64,000 nt of DNA from Paraburkholderia caribensis (GTDB taxonomy: Bacteria; Pseudomonadota; Gammaproteobacteria; Burkholderiales; Burkholderiaceae). Shown here piece after piece: positions 26,119 to 35,365 of the stretch. A program made the translations under genes and the position numbers. The notes beneath the pieces were generated by a model. It did no database searches. It worked only from the letters and a program-made list of their open reading frames with translations, and was not told the DNA's origin. Location of the stretch: the NCBI RefSeq assembly GCF_002902945.1, contig NZ_CP026102.1, positions 2,604,001 through 2,668,000 on the forward strand. The letters are read 5' to 3'. Numbering within the stretch: the stretch's first letter is position 1; each line of letters starts with the position of its first letter.

Positions 26119-27080
26119 GCACGCAGAACGGCGGGCACAATCCGGCGCAAGGTTCGCTTGCCATCGACGTGCACAACCTCAACAAGCATTTCGGCGACAA
26201 GCACGTCGTCAACGACGTCACGCTGCAGGTCGCGCATGGCGAGATTTTCGGCTTTCTCGGCCCGAACGGCAGCGGTAAGACGACGTCGATCCGCCTGATG
26301 TGCGGCCTGCTCACGCCCGATTCCGGCAGCGGCACGTGCCTCGGCTACGACATCGTGCGTGACAGCGCGCAGATCAAGCGCAACGTCGGCTACATGACGC
26401 AGCGCTTCTCGTACTGGGAAGACATGACGATCCGCGAGAATCTCGATTTCGTCGCGCGCATCTATCAGATGCGCGACCGCAAGGAAAAGGTGGATCGCGC
26501 GCTCGAAACGCTCGGCTTGCAGACGCGCGCCGACCAGTTGACGGGCGCGCTGTCGGGCGGCTGGAAGCAGCGGCTCGCGCTTGCCGCGTGCATGCTGCAC
26601 GAGCCGAAGCTGCTGCTGCTCGACGAGCCGACTGCGGGCGTCGATCCCACGGCGCGCCGCGACTTCTGGGAAGAGCTGCACCGGCTCGCCGCGCAAGGCA
26701 TTTCGGTGCTGGTCAGCACGCACTACATGGACGAAGCGGAGCGCTGCCACAAGCTCGCGTACATCGCGTACGGCAAGCTGCTGGCGCAAGGCACCGCGCA
26801 ACAGGTGATCGAGTCGCAGGCGCTCGCCACATGGTCCATTCACGGCGAGCATCTGACGCAACTGTCCGAACAGTTGCGCAAGACGCCGGGCGTCGATCAG
26901 ACCGTCGTATTCGGCTCCGCGCTGCACGCGAGCGGCCACGATCACCACGCGCTCGAAAAGGCGATCAGACAGGTCACGTCCGGCCTGCCCGTGCGAATCG
27001 AGCCGATCGAAACCGGCCTCGAGGACGTCTTCATCTACATGATGAGCCGCTCGGCCGACAACTACGGAAAGCCATCGTGA
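26115..27080 (+). CDS. ABC exporter ATP-binding protein
   Basis: 321 residues. Walker A GPNGSGKTT (49-57), signature LSGGW (146-150), Walker B LLLLDEP (167-172) and switch His203 in STHYMDEAE. The DrrA/CcmA-like C-terminal extension (~225-321) fits the YbhF/YhhH-type multidrug exporter subunit. The start overlaps hlyD (ATGA) and the stop overlaps the permease GTG (GTGA). It supplies ATP hydrolysis for the exporter. Confidence 0.94.
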   Translation: MSTQNGGHNPAQGSLAIDVHNLNKHFGDKHVVNDVTLQVAHGEIFGFLGPNGSGKTTSIRLMCGLLTPDSGSGTCLGYDIVRDSAQIKRNVGYMTQRFSYWEDMTIRENLDFVARIYQMRDRKEKVDRALETLGLQTRADQLTGALSGGWKQRLALAACMLHEPKLLLLDEPTAGVDPTARRDFWEELHRLAAQGISVLVSTHYMDEAERCHKLAYIAYGKLLAQGTAQQVIESQALATWSIHGEHLTQLSEQLRKTPGVDQTVVFGSALHASGHDHHALEKAIRQVTSGLPVRIEPIETGLEDVFIYMMSRSADNYGKPS

Positions 27081-28213
27081 GTCGTCTATTCTCCGTGACG
27101 CGCTGGTGGGGCATCGTCCTCAAGGAGTTCATCCAGTTGCGGCGCGATCGCATCACGTTCGGCATGATCGTCGGTCTGCCGATTCTTCAGCTTGCGCTGT
27201 TCGGCTTCGCGATCAATACTGACCCGAAGCATCTGCGCACGGCCGTCGTCATCAGCGAGCAGAGCCAGTTCTCGCGCAGCTTCGTCGCGGCGATGAAGAA
27301 CTCGGACTATTTTCATATCGTCGACACGCTGCCCGACGACAACGCGGCCCGCGAGGCGCTGGCGCGCGGCGACGTGACCTTCGTCGTGTCGATTCCCGTC
27401 GATTTTTCGCGGCGGCTCTTGCGCGGCGAACGGCCCGCGCTGCTGGTCGAAGCCGACGCCACCGATCCGACCGCGACGCAGGCACCGCTCGCCGCGCTGC
27501 CCGGCCTCGTGCAAGCGGTGGCGGACAAGGACATCACCGGGCCGCTCAAGCATCTGAACGGCGCGCCCGCCGCGTTCGAGGTGCAGATCCACAAGCTGTA
27601 CAACCCCGAAGGCATCACCCAATACAACGTCGTGCCGGGCCTGATGGGCACGATCCTCACGCTGACGATGGTCATGATGACGGGCCTCGCGATGACCCGC
27701 GAACGCGAGCGCGGCACGATGGAAAACCTGCTCGCCACCCCCGTGCTGCCAATCGAGGTGATCGCGGGCAAGCTGGTGCCGTATATCGCGATCGGGCTCG
27801 TGCAGTCGTCGATCATTCTGGCGGCGGCGCGCTATGTATTCAATGTGCCGTTCGTCGGCAGTCTGATCGCGCTGTATGTCGCTGCGCTGCTCTTCATCGC
27901 GGCGAACCTGACGGTCGGCATTACGTTGTCGTCGATTGCGCAGAACCAGTTGCAGGCAATGCAGCTCACCATCTTCTACTTTCTGCCGAGCCTGCTGCTG
28001 TCGGGCTTCATGTTTCCGTTCGCGGGCATGCCCGTGTGGGCGCAATGGATCGGCAATCTGCTGCCGCTCACGTACTTCAACCGGCTCGTGCGCGGCATTC
28101 TGCTCAAAGGCAATGGCTGGGTCGAACTGTGGCCGTCGGTGTGGCCCGTCGCGATCTTCACCGCCGTCGTGTTAGCCATTGCCGTGCGCTTCTATCGGCG
28201 CACGCTGGATTAG
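27077..28213 (+). CDS. ABC-2 type exporter permease
   Basis: 378 residues from GTG 27077 (GTGA overlap with the ATPase gene). The N-terminal amphipathic part KEFIQLRRDRITFGMIVGLPILQLALFGFAINTDPK contains the first span. A large periplasmic domain (~45-175) is followed by five spans with GLAMTRERERGTMENLLATPVLPIEVIAGKLVPY, the ABC-2 coupling-helix signature, and a final LLPLTYFNRLVRGILLKG loop. This is the YbhS/YhhJ type. Only one permease gene is present, so it would form a homodimer. Confidence 0.93.
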   Translation: MSRLFSVTRWWGIVLKEFIQLRRDRITFGMIVGLPILQLALFGFAINTDPKHLRTAVVISEQSQFSRSFVAAMKNSDYFHIVDTLPDDNAAREALARGDVTFVVSIPVDFSRRLLRGERPALLVEADATDPTATQAPLAALPGLVQAVADKDITGPLKHLNGAPAAFEVQIHKLYNPEGITQYNVVPGLMGTILTLTMVMMTGLAMTRERERGTMENLLATPVLPIEVIAGKLVPYIAIGLVQSSIILAAARYVFNVPFVGSLIALYVAALLFIAANLTVGITLSSIAQNQLQAMQLTIFYFLPSLLLSGFMFPFAGMPVWAQWIGNLLPLTYFNRLVRGILLKGNGWVELWPSVWPVAIFTAVVLAIAVRFYRRTLD

Positions 28214-28224
28214 GAGGCTCGACG

Positions 28225-29679
28225 ATGAACCACTCCCTGCTGTTGTCCGCGCTCGCGCTGTGCGGCTGCGCCGTCGGCCCTGACTTTCACTCGCCCGCCG
28301 CACCCGATGCGCCGTCCTACACGCGGGAAGCGCTGCCCGCCGCGACGCAGGCCGCAGGCGTCACGCAAACGCTCGTCGCCGCAAGCGCCGCGCTGCCCGC
28401 ATGGTGGACGCAGTTTCGCTCCGACGCGCTGAACCGTCTCGTCGACACGGCGCTGCAACACAGCCCGACACTCGACGAAGCACGCGCGAAACTCGTCGAG
28501 GCGCGCGAGAACTACATCGCGCAAGCCGGCGCGACCGAGTTTCCCGCCATCGATGCCAAGCTGTCCGGCACGCGGCAAAAGGTGAACCCCGCCGCGTTCG
28601 GCATTCCGAACGTGCCGAACCCGGGGCCGTTCACGCTGTTCAATGCGTCGGTGAGCGTGTCGTATGCGCTCGATGTTTTCGGCGGCAACCGGCGCGCGCT
28701 CGAAGCCTTGCTCGCGCAAACCGATTACCAGACCTACGAGCTCGATGCCGCGCGCCTGTCGCTGGCGGGCAATGTGGTGTCGACGGCGATCCGGCGCGCG
28801 TCGCTGCAACAGCAGCTCGCGCTGACACAGCAACTCGCGGACGCACAGGCGCATCAACTGACGATCGTCGAAGGACGCTACGCGGCGGGCGGCGTCGCGC
28901 AACTCGATGTGCGCACGCAGCGCACGCTCCTCGCGCAGACGCGCGCGCAAATTCCGCCGCTGACGACGCAACTCGCGCAAGCCGACCATCAGCTTGCAAT
29001 TCTGCTCGGCATCGCGCCGTCGCAAGCCGACTTCAACGACATCACGCTCGATGCACTGCATCTGCCCGACACCGTGCCCGTCACGCTGCCGTCGACACTC
29101 GCGCGCGAGCGGCCCGACATTCGCGCATCGGAGGCGCTGTTGCATCGGGCGAGCGCGAACGTCGGCGTCGCGACGGCGAACCTGTATCCGCAGTTCAGCG
29201 TGTCGGCGGGAATCGGCTCGGAGCGCACGCGCATCGAAGATGTCGTCAACAGCCTGAACGTCTGGAACCTCGGTCTGAATCTGACGCAGCCGATCTTTCA
29301 CGGCGGCGAACTGCGCGCGAAGAAGCGCGCTGCGCAGGCTGCCTATGATGCGGCGTTCGCGTCGTATCGGCAGACGGTATTGCAGGCGCTTCAGCAAGTC
29401 GCCGATACGCTGCACGCATTGAATGATGACGCGCGCGAATTGCAGGCTCGCGATGACGCGGCGTCGGAAGCGCAAGCAAGCGTGACGATCGCGCAAGCGC
29501 AGTATGCGGCGGGCGGCGTCAGTCAGTTCAGCCTGATCGATACGCAGCGCGAGGCGTTGCAGACCGCGCTCGACAGGACGCGCGCGCAGGCCGATCGTCT
29601 CGTGGATACGGCGGCGCTATTTCAGGCGCTGGGTGGGATGGCACCGGGGACGTCGGCCGATCAGACAGCGAAGCGGTAG
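28225..29679 (+). CDS. NodT-family outer-membrane efflux lipoprotein
   Basis: 484 residues from ATG 28225, preceded by AGGAGG. Lipoprotein signal with Cys15 (CGCAVGPDF, the usual NodT start). Two TolC-like repeats with long coiled coils follow: ...WWTQFRSDALNRLVDTALQHSPTLDEARAKLVEAR... and the second half ending ...AQAQYAAGGVSQFSLIDTQREALQTALDRTRAQADRLVDTAALFQALGG. It completes a tripartite ABC efflux pump with the three genes upstream. Confidence 0.95.
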   Translation: MNHSLLLSALALCGCAVGPDFHSPAAPDAPSYTREALPAATQAAGVTQTLVAASAALPAWWTQFRSDALNRLVDTALQHSPTLDEARAKLVEARENYIAQAGATEFPAIDAKLSGTRQKVNPAAFGIPNVPNPGPFTLFNASVSVSYALDVFGGNRRALEALLAQTDYQTYELDAARLSLAGNVVSTAIRRASLQQQLALTQQLADAQAHQLTIVEGRYAAGGVAQLDVRTQRTLLAQTRAQIPPLTTQLAQADHQLAILLGIAPSQADFNDITLDALHLPDTVPVTLPSTLARERPDIRASEALLHRASANVGVATANLYPQFSVSAGIGSERTRIEDVVNSLNVWNLGLNLTQPIFHGGELRAKKRAAQAAYDAAFASYRQTVLQALQQVADTLHALNDDARELQARDDAASEAQASVTIAQAQYAAGGVSQFSLIDTQREALQTALDRTRAQADRLVDTAALFQALGGMAPGTSADQTAKR

Positions 29680-29688
29680 TCGCGGAAA

Positions 29689-29718
29689 CGAACAACCCGG
29701 CCGTAGCCGGGTTGTTCG
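29689..29718. terminator. hairpin between convergent efflux and GlsB-type genes
   Basis: Perfect 12-bp stem CGAACAACCCGG/CCGGGTTGTTCG with a 6-nt loop, 10 bp after the NodT stop and 19 bp from the end of the minus-strand gene. There is no T run, so it is a likely bidirectional, weak or factor-assisted terminator. Confidence 0.65.
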
Positions 29719-29736
29719 TCGCGCGTCGAAGCCGGG

Positions 29737-29988
29737 TCAAGCGCGCCTGAAAAGCCGGATGACGAACAGCAGGATCACAGCGCCGACGAACGCCGTGATT
29801 GTCGAGCCGATCCATCCGCTGCCAGGCGAGACATGCAGCACGCCCGACAGCCAGCCGCCGATAAACGCGCCCGCAATGCCGACGACGATATCGAGCAGCA
29901 CCCCGTAGCCGCTGCCCGACACCAGCACGCTAGCAAGCCAGCCCGCGATACAGCCGATGATCAGCCAGGCGATGATTCCGTGTTCCAT
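29737..29988 (-). CDS. GlsB/YeaQ/YmgE-family small membrane protein
   Basis: 83 residues with three predicted membrane helices: IIAWLIIGCIAGWLASVLVSG, LLDIVVGIAGAFIGGWLSG and STITAFVGAVILLFVIRLF. The GCIAGWLA and VGIAGAFIGGW repeats are the family signature (historically 'transglycosylase-associated protein', with no demonstrated transglycosylase activity). Such genes are often stress-induced. Single gene, converging on the efflux operon. Confidence 0.9.
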   Translation of the reverse strand: MEHGIIAWLIIGCIAGWLASVLVSGSGYGVLLDIVVGIAGAFIGGWLSGVLHVSPGSGWIGSTITAFVGAVILLFVIRLFRRA

Positions 29989-30094
29989 AGTTTTCTCAGG
30001 TCTTCACTGTGAATTAAGAGGGCTGTAGTTTTAACGCAGTGGGCGACTTGAGTTGTCAAGGTTTGTCAAAGGTGGGAGCGGGCGAGTACGGAAA

Positions 30095-30628
30095 CTATGC
30101 AGCGGCATCCTCACCATCCAGATACAGCACCATGTTCTCTTCGTCGAAGAAGCGGCCATTCACGCACATCGCGCGGCGTTCGGTGCCATAGCCCGTAAAG
30201 CCGCTCGTCACATAGAGCTGCCGCGCGCGATGGTTTTCGGTATTGACGCGAAGATGAACCTGCCGCAGCTGCATATTGCGCGCATGCGTCAACGCAGCCC
30301 CGAGCAACTCGCGCGCGACGCCCACATTCCGATACAGAGGATGAACGAACACGCCCCACAGCATGCCCTTGTGCCGCAACTGCGCGTATGGTTCCTGTTT
30401 GAGACCGGCGATTCCAATCAGCATGTGCTGATCAAACACGCCAAACACGATCTGTTCAGGCGTCGGCCGTATTTGTGCGGCAACGATGTCGAGCGGGCGT
30501 GCGCGCTCCTCGTCGAGAGTCGGCCAGATTGCAGACGGGGAATCGTCGATGGCCTTGAGCCGCAGTTTCGCAAACACAGCGGCGTCGTTTTCGTTCAAAG
30601 GCCGAAGTGTTAGAGCCTCGCAAAGCAT
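30095..30628 (-). CDS. GNAT-family N-acetyltransferase
   Basis: 177 residues. The GNAT fold is visible: LTLRPLNENDAAVFAKLRLKAIDD at the N-terminus, the strand pair IGIAGLKQEPYAQLRHKGMLWGVFVHPLYRNVGVARELLGAAL (acetyl-CoA-binding loop R/NxxGxA/R-type at ~113-118), and QLRQVHLRVNTENHRARQLYVTSGFTGYGTERRAM. The substrate is unknown. A direct repeat TTTCCAGAAAG occurs twice in tandem just upstream (~30637-30659). Confidence 0.9.
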   Translation of the reverse strand: MLCEALTLRPLNENDAAVFAKLRLKAIDDSPSAIWPTLDEERARPLDIVAAQIRPTPEQIVFGVFDQHMLIGIAGLKQEPYAQLRHKGMLWGVFVHPLYRNVGVARELLGAALTHARNMQLRQVHLRVNTENHRARQLYVTSGFTGYGTERRAMCVNGRFFDEENMVLYLDGEDAAA

Positions 30629-30798
30629 TGCTTCATGTTTCCAGAAAGTTTCCAGAAAGCGAGCTATACAGGAACTTTCAGGTTAACTAATGAAGCCGTG
30701 ACAATTTATGACAGATGCGCGCAATAAAACGTCATCGCGCGAACGGTCACAGGGCAGATAAACGTGTGACCGCAACGAGATAGCGCAAACAAACCCGC

Positions 30799-31638
30799 CT
30801 ACGCCGCCACCGCCCGCGCCGCATTCCTTCCACGCAGCCATTCGAGCGCGAGCAGCAGGCAAGTCGAGAACACGATAAGAATCGTCGCCAGCGCGGCAAT
30901 GGTCGGGCTGATGTTCTCGCGAATGCCCGTGAACATCTGCCGGGGCAAAGTGGTCTGATCGGCGCCCGCGAGAAACAGCGTGACGACCACTTCGTCGAAC
31001 GACGTCGCGAATGCGAACAGCGCACCCGAGATCACGCCCGGCGCGATCACCGGCAACGTGATGCTGAAAAACGTCTTCACAGGGTTCGCGCCGAGCGACA
31101 GGCTGGCTCGCACGAGGTTGTAATTGAAGCCCTGCAACGTAGCCGCCACCGTCGTCACGACGAACGGCACGCCCAGCGACGCATGCGCCATGATCAGGCC
31201 GATATACGTGTTGGCCAGTCCGAGCGGCGCAAAAAACAGATACATGCCGACACCGACCACGACGACGGGCACGATCATCGGCGAGATCAGGATCGCCATT
31301 AGCAGCGCTTTGCCCTTGAAGTTCGCCTTCGTCAGACCGTTCGCCGCGAGCGTGCCGAGCACCGTCGCCAGCACGGTCGCCGACGGTGCGACGATAAAGC
31401 TGTTCTTCGCAGCCATCCGCCATTCGTCGGAGGCAATCAGGTTCTGATACCAGCGCAACGACCAGCCGGGAATCGGATAGACGAGAAACGTGCTCGACGA
31501 AAACGACAGCGGCACGATCGCGAGCACGGGCAGGATCAGATACAGCAGCGTCAGCACGGCAAGTCCGCGCAGCGTGAAGTACCACACGCGCTCGATCATC
31601 GACGTGTGCGGCGCGAACATGGGTTTGGCAAATTTCAT
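30799..31638 (-). CDS. ABC importer permease, PotC-like
   Basis: 279 residues from ATG 31638; the frame is open further upstream but overlaps the preceding permease gene. Six spans with the EAA coupling motif VRASLSLGANPVKTFFSITLPVIAPGV. LEVEL of similarity to spermidine/putrescine PotC is recognisable from LSFSSSTFLVYPIPGWSLRWYQNLI and FATSFDEVVVTLFLAGADQTTLPRQMF. It lies 11 nt after the PotB-like permease gene. Last gene of the importer operon. Confidence 0.93.
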   Translation of the reverse strand: MKFAKPMFAPHTSMIERVWYFTLRGLAVLTLLYLILPVLAIVPLSFSSSTFLVYPIPGWSLRWYQNLIASDEWRMAAKNSFIVAPSATVLATVLGTLAANGLTKANFKGKALLMAILISPMIVPVVVVGVGMYLFFAPLGLANTYIGLIMAHASLGVPFVVTTVAATLQGFNYNLVRASLSLGANPVKTFFSITLPVIAPGVISGALFAFATSFDEVVVTLFLAGADQTTLPRQMFTGIRENISPTIAALATILIVFSTCLLLALEWLRGRNAARAVAA

Positions 31639-31649
31639 CGCGTCACTCC

Positions 31650-32921
31650 TCAACCGAGGCTCACGTTCGAACGCGTGAAGCGTCCGTAGATCACATACAG
31701 CACGAGCGTCGCCGCGAGCAGCAGCCCGCCGAGCGCGCACGCCATGCCCCAGTTGATCGTCACGTTGGTGAAGTACGCGACGTAGTAGCTGACCATCTGG
31801 TCGTTCGGTCCGCCGAGCAGCGCCGGCGTGATGTAGTAACCGATCGCAAGAATGAATACGAGCAGCGCGCCCGCGCCGATGCCCGGATAAGTCTGCGGCA
31901 CATACACGCGCCAGAACGCCGCGAACGGATGCGAGCCGAGCGAAACGGCCGCGCGCTGGTAGGTCGGCGGAATCGACTTCATCACGCTGTAAAGCGGCAG
32001 GATCATGAACGGCAGCAGAATGTGCGTCATCGAGATATACACGCCGACGCGATTGAACAGCAAAGCCAGCGGATCGTGTATCAGCCCCGAGCCGATCAGC
32101 GCCTTGTTGACGAGACCTTCGCTCTGCAAAATCACGATCCACGCGGCGACGCGTACGAGGACCGACGTCCAGAACGGAATCAGCACGAGGATCATCACGA
32201 GATTCGCGCGCCGTTCGTTCAACGTCGAAATCCAGTATGCGAGCGGATAGCCGAGCAGCAGCGCAAAGACCGTTACCGCGAAACCGATCACGAACGTGCG
32301 GCTGAACACGGCGAGATAGATCTGCTGTTCGGGATCGGTCGGAATGATGTGGCCGAATGCGTCCTGCTTGTGATCGAGCGAGGCGAGCAGATAAAACGGC
32401 GAAACCGTGCTGCCGTTCTTCGCGATCGCCTGCCAGTACTTCGCATCGCCCCAACGTTCGTCGATTTCGAGAATCTTTGCCTTCACCTGGGCGGGCGGCA
32501 GCGCGTGACCCGCATCGTCGTTGAGCGGCATTGCGCGCGCCGTCTTCGCGACGAGCGAGCGATAGCCGGGAATCTCCGTATTCAGGCGCCGTGCAAGCGC
32601 GCCCATGGCTTCGCCGTCGGCGACGGCGGTGAGATCCGTGGCGAGCGCGGCGTACGCGGCGTCTGTCGGCGCCGACTTGCGATCCCAGTCGCGCAGGGCC
32701 GTGACCGTATGCGGCAGCGCCGTCGCGATCTCCGGGTTCTGCACCGCGCGCGTCAACAGCGCGCCGATCGGCACGACGAAAATCATCAGCAGAAACAGCG
32801 CGAGCGGCGCAATCAGCAGCAGCGCCATCGCGCGCTTCTTCGCTTCGGCGGCCTTCAGCTCGCGCTTGAGTTTGTTGGTCGACTCGGGGGCCGGGTCGGC
32901 GGCGATCGTGATCGTCGTCAC
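31650..32921 (-). CDS. ABC importer permease, PotB-like with a large extra periplasmic segment
   Basis: 423 residues from GTG 32921, preceded by GGAGAAACCC. An earlier in-frame ATG at 32990 lacks a ribosome site. The usual PotB length is ~285; the excess is a ~135-residue insert between span 1 (MALLLIAPLALFLLMIFVVPIGALL) and span 2 (TFVIGFAVTVFALLLGYPLAYWIS). The insert is rich in charged residues and Ala (RDWDRKSAPTDAAYAAL..., AKILEIDERWGDAKYWQ). The EAA motif YQRAAVSLGSHPFAAFWRVYVPQTYPGI is intact. It lies 80 nt after the binding-protein gene. Confidence 0.92.
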   Translation of the reverse strand: MTTITIAADPAPESTNKLKRELKAAEAKKRAMALLLIAPLALFLLMIFVVPIGALLTRAVQNPEIATALPHTVTALRDWDRKSAPTDAAYAALATDLTAVADGEAMGALARRLNTEIPGYRSLVAKTARAMPLNDDAGHALPPAQVKAKILEIDERWGDAKYWQAIAKNGSTVSPFYLLASLDHKQDAFGHIIPTDPEQQIYLAVFSRTFVIGFAVTVFALLLGYPLAYWISTLNERRANLVMILVLIPFWTSVLVRVAAWIVILQSEGLVNKALIGSGLIHDPLALLFNRVGVYISMTHILLPFMILPLYSVMKSIPPTYQRAAVSLGSHPFAAFWRVYVPQTYPGIGAGALLVFILAIGYYITPALLGGPNDQMVSYYVAYFTNVTINWGMACALGGLLLAATLVLYVIYGRFTRSNVSLG

Positions 32922-33001
32922 GGGTTTCTCCTGCGTCAATGCAGCCTTGCTACAGCGATGCGGCTTCCCGGTGCGGAAACCGCATCGCATTCACCTCACA
33001 C

Positions 33002-34054
33002 TTACTTCGACGCCCACGACGAGAAGCGTTGCTCCAGCTCGTCGCCGTGATCGGTCCAGAACGTCAGGTTCTGCAGCACTGCGTTCTTGCCGTTGGCGGG
33101 GGAGTTCGGCAGGTTGGCGAGCGTCTTCGCATCGAGCGACTTGATCGCCGATTCATTCACCGGGCCGTACGCGATGTGCTTCGCGTATTCCTGCTGCGGC
33201 TTCGACGAGATCGTGTACGCGATGTACTTCTCGGCCAGCGCCTTGTTCGGCGTGCCCTTCGGCATTGCCCAGTAGTCGAGGTCGTAGATGCTGCCGTTCC
33301 ACACGACCTTCAGGTTCTTGCCTTCCTTCTGCGCGGCATCGATACGGCCGTTATACGCCGTCGACATCACCACGTCGCCCGCGACGAGGAATTGCGGCGG
33401 CTGTGCGCCCGCTTCCCACCACTGGATATTCGGCTTCAGCTCGTCGAGTTTCTTGAACGCGCGGTCCTGGCCTTCCTTCGTGCCGAGCACCTTGTAGACG
33501 TCCTTCGGCGCGACGCCGTCGGCCATCAGCGCGAATTCCAGGTTGTAGCGCGCGCCCTTGCGCATGCCGCGCTTGCCCGGGAATTTCTTCGTGTCCCAGA
33601 AGTCGGCCCAGCTGGCGGGCGCCGTCTTGAGCTTGTCGGCGTTGTATGCCATCGCCGTCGACCACACGAAAATACCGACGCCGCACGTTTGCGGCGCTTC
33701 GGGAATCAGATCCGACTTCTTGCCGAGCTTCGACCAGTCGAGCTTTTCGTACAGGCCTTCGTCGCAGCCTCGGCCGAGGTCGCCCGATTCGACTTCGACG
33801 ACATCCCAGTTCACATGCTTTGCTTCGACCATCGCCTTCACTTTGGCCTGCTCGCCGTTGTATTCGACAGCCGTCACTTTCGAGCCGCTTTGCGCCTCGA
33901 ACGGCTGGTTGAATGCGGCCTTCTGCGCGTCGCCATTCGCGCCGCCGAAGTTCACGACCGTCAGTTCCGCCGCGTTCGCCTGAGCAACGGCGCTGAGCGC
34001 GAGGACGACAGCGCCGACAGCCACGGCACAGCGCGATTGCACGATCTTCTTCAT
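33002..34054 (-). CDS. ABC importer periplasmic binding protein (polyamine/PotD-like)
   Basis: 350 residues with signal peptide (MKKIVQSRCAVAVGAVVLALSAVAQANAAE). The mature part begins LTVVNFGGANGDAQKAAFNQPFEAQSG, as in the type II binding proteins of the PotD/PotF/AfuA group. Typical later motifs are WSTAMAYNADKL, WADFWDTKKFPGKRGMRKGARYNLEFALMADGV and VVWNGSIYDLDYWAMPKG. The ligand is not determinable; polyamines, GABA-like or related compounds are plausible from the MocR context. Confidence 0.93.
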   Translation of the reverse strand: MKKIVQSRCAVAVGAVVLALSAVAQANAAELTVVNFGGANGDAQKAAFNQPFEAQSGSKVTAVEYNGEQAKVKAMVEAKHVNWDVVEVESGDLGRGCDEGLYEKLDWSKLGKKSDLIPEAPQTCGVGIFVWSTAMAYNADKLKTAPASWADFWDTKKFPGKRGMRKGARYNLEFALMADGVAPKDVYKVLGTKEGQDRAFKKLDELKPNIQWWEAGAQPPQFLVAGDVVMSTAYNGRIDAAQKEGKNLKVVWNGSIYDLDYWAMPKGTPNKALAEKYIAYTISSKPQQEYAKHIAYGPVNESAIKSLDAKTLANLPNSPANGKNAVLQNLTFWTDHGDELEQRFSSWASK

Positions 34055-34112
34055 GATGGTTCCTCTTTGGTGTGATGAACTGCTTACGACGTGGACGTTG
34101 TTGTGTTTCTGC

Positions 34113-35213
34113 TCACGCGAACACGCGCAGATGCTCCGGCGCGAATTCGAGTGCGACGGGCGCGCCCGGCGCGAAGCCTTCGAGTGCTTCCGTGCCGAGC
34201 GGCACCTTCACGAAGCACTCGTCCTGTTGCGGCAAACCACAGCGCATGCGCACGTGATCGCCGAAATAGATGAGCCCGCGCGCTTCGCCCGCCACCGCAT
34301 TCGCGCCGGGCCGCGCGCCGCCTGCCGCGCCCGCCGCGAGCTTCATCCGCTCCGGCCGGATGCACGCGACGCCTTGCGCGCCCGCTTGCGCACCACCGAT
34401 ATTCCGCCCGACCAGGCGCGTGCCGTCGATCAGGTGAAACTCGCAGTAATCGCCGTCGACATTCGCGATCGTGCCGCGCAGCCGGTTGCTGTCGCCGATG
34501 AAGTTCGCGACGAACTCGTTGCACGGCGCCTCGTAGAGGCTGTCGACGGTATCGAGCTGCTGCACGATGCCCTTGTCGAATACCGCGACGCGGTCTGACA
34601 TGGTCAGCGCTTCGCCCTGATCGTGCGTCACGTAGACGAAGGTGACGCCGAGCTTTTCGTGCAGCGATTTGAGTTCGTATTGCATGTGCTCGCGCAACTG
34701 CTTGTCGAGCGCGCCAAGCGGCTCGTCCATCAGCACGAGCTTGGGTTCGAACACGAGCGCGCGCGCCAGCGCGATGCGCTGCTGCTGGCCGCCCGACAGT
34801 TGCGCCGGGTAGCGCTTCGCAAAGCCTTCCATGCGCACCATCTTCAGCGCGTTGTTGACCTTGTGCGCGCGTTCGTCGGCGGGGAGCTTGCGCACCGTCA
34901 GCGGATACGCGACGTTCTGCTCGACCGTGAGATGCGGAAACAGCGCGTAGTTCTGAAACACCATGCCGATGTTGCGCTTGTGCGGCGGCACGTTGTTGAG
35001 CAGTTGTCCATCGAGCCAGATCTCGCCGCCCGTCGGAAATTCGAAGCCTGCGAGCATCATCAGGCAAGTCGTCTTGCCGGAGCCGGAAGGCCCGAGCAGC
35101 GTGAGGAATTCGCCTTGATAGATGTCGAGATCGAGTTGCTTGACGACCAGCATTTCGCCGTCATACGTCTTGCGCACACCCCGAAAGCTGACGATTACGT
35201 CTTCGGTTTTCAT
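34113..35213 (-). CDS. ABC importer ATP-binding protein, PotA-like
   Basis: 366 residues from ATG 35213, which has GGAG 9 nt upstream; ATG 35228 would put that site inside the gene. Walker A GPSGSGKTT (41-49), signature LSGGQ (139-143), Walker B LMDEP (161-165) and D-loop LGALD. A C-terminal TOBE/OB domain (~280-366) is typical of polyamine and iron importers. First gene of the importer operon, divergent from the MocR gene. It precedes the binding-protein gene by ~58 nt. Confidence 0.95.
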   Translation of the reverse strand: MKTEDVIVSFRGVRKTYDGEMLVVKQLDLDIYQGEFLTLLGPSGSGKTTCLMMLAGFEFPTGGEIWLDGQLLNNVPPHKRNIGMVFQNYALFPHLTVEQNVAYPLTVRKLPADERAHKVNNALKMVRMEGFAKRYPAQLSGGQQQRIALARALVFEPKLVLMDEPLGALDKQLREHMQYELKSLHEKLGVTFVYVTHDQGEALTMSDRVAVFDKGIVQQLDTVDSLYEAPCNEFVANFIGDSNRLRGTIANVDGDYCEFHLIDGTRLVGRNIGGAQAGAQGVACIRPERMKLAAGAAGGARPGANAVAGEARGLIYFGDHVRMRCGLPQQDECFVKVPLGTEALEGFAPGAPVALEFAPEHLRVFA

Positions 35214-35265
35214 CGCGTGGGTCTCCATGCTTTGAATGCATCTCTAGGGGTTTCTACGCACATTT

Positions 35266-35363
35266 GGTTCCACCCGTTTCGAAGATTTGCATCGATTGCG
35301 TGATCCACTATAGCCCGTTACGGTTCTACAATAGGGAACCATTTCATAATTCCGGATAGAACC
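35266..35363. promoter_or_regulatory. divergent control region of the importer operon and MocR gene
   Basis: Four GGTTC/GAACC half-sites: GGTTC at 35266-35270 and 35322-35326, GAACC at 35336-35340 and 35359-35363. The middle two form an inverted pair around TACAATAGG. TACAAT (35327-35332) is a good -10 for the MocR gene and would lie inside that inverted pair, giving a ~27-nt leader. MocR-type regulators commonly bind such repeats at divergent promoters; the binding here is inferred. Confidence 0.6.
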
Positions 35364-35365
35364 AC

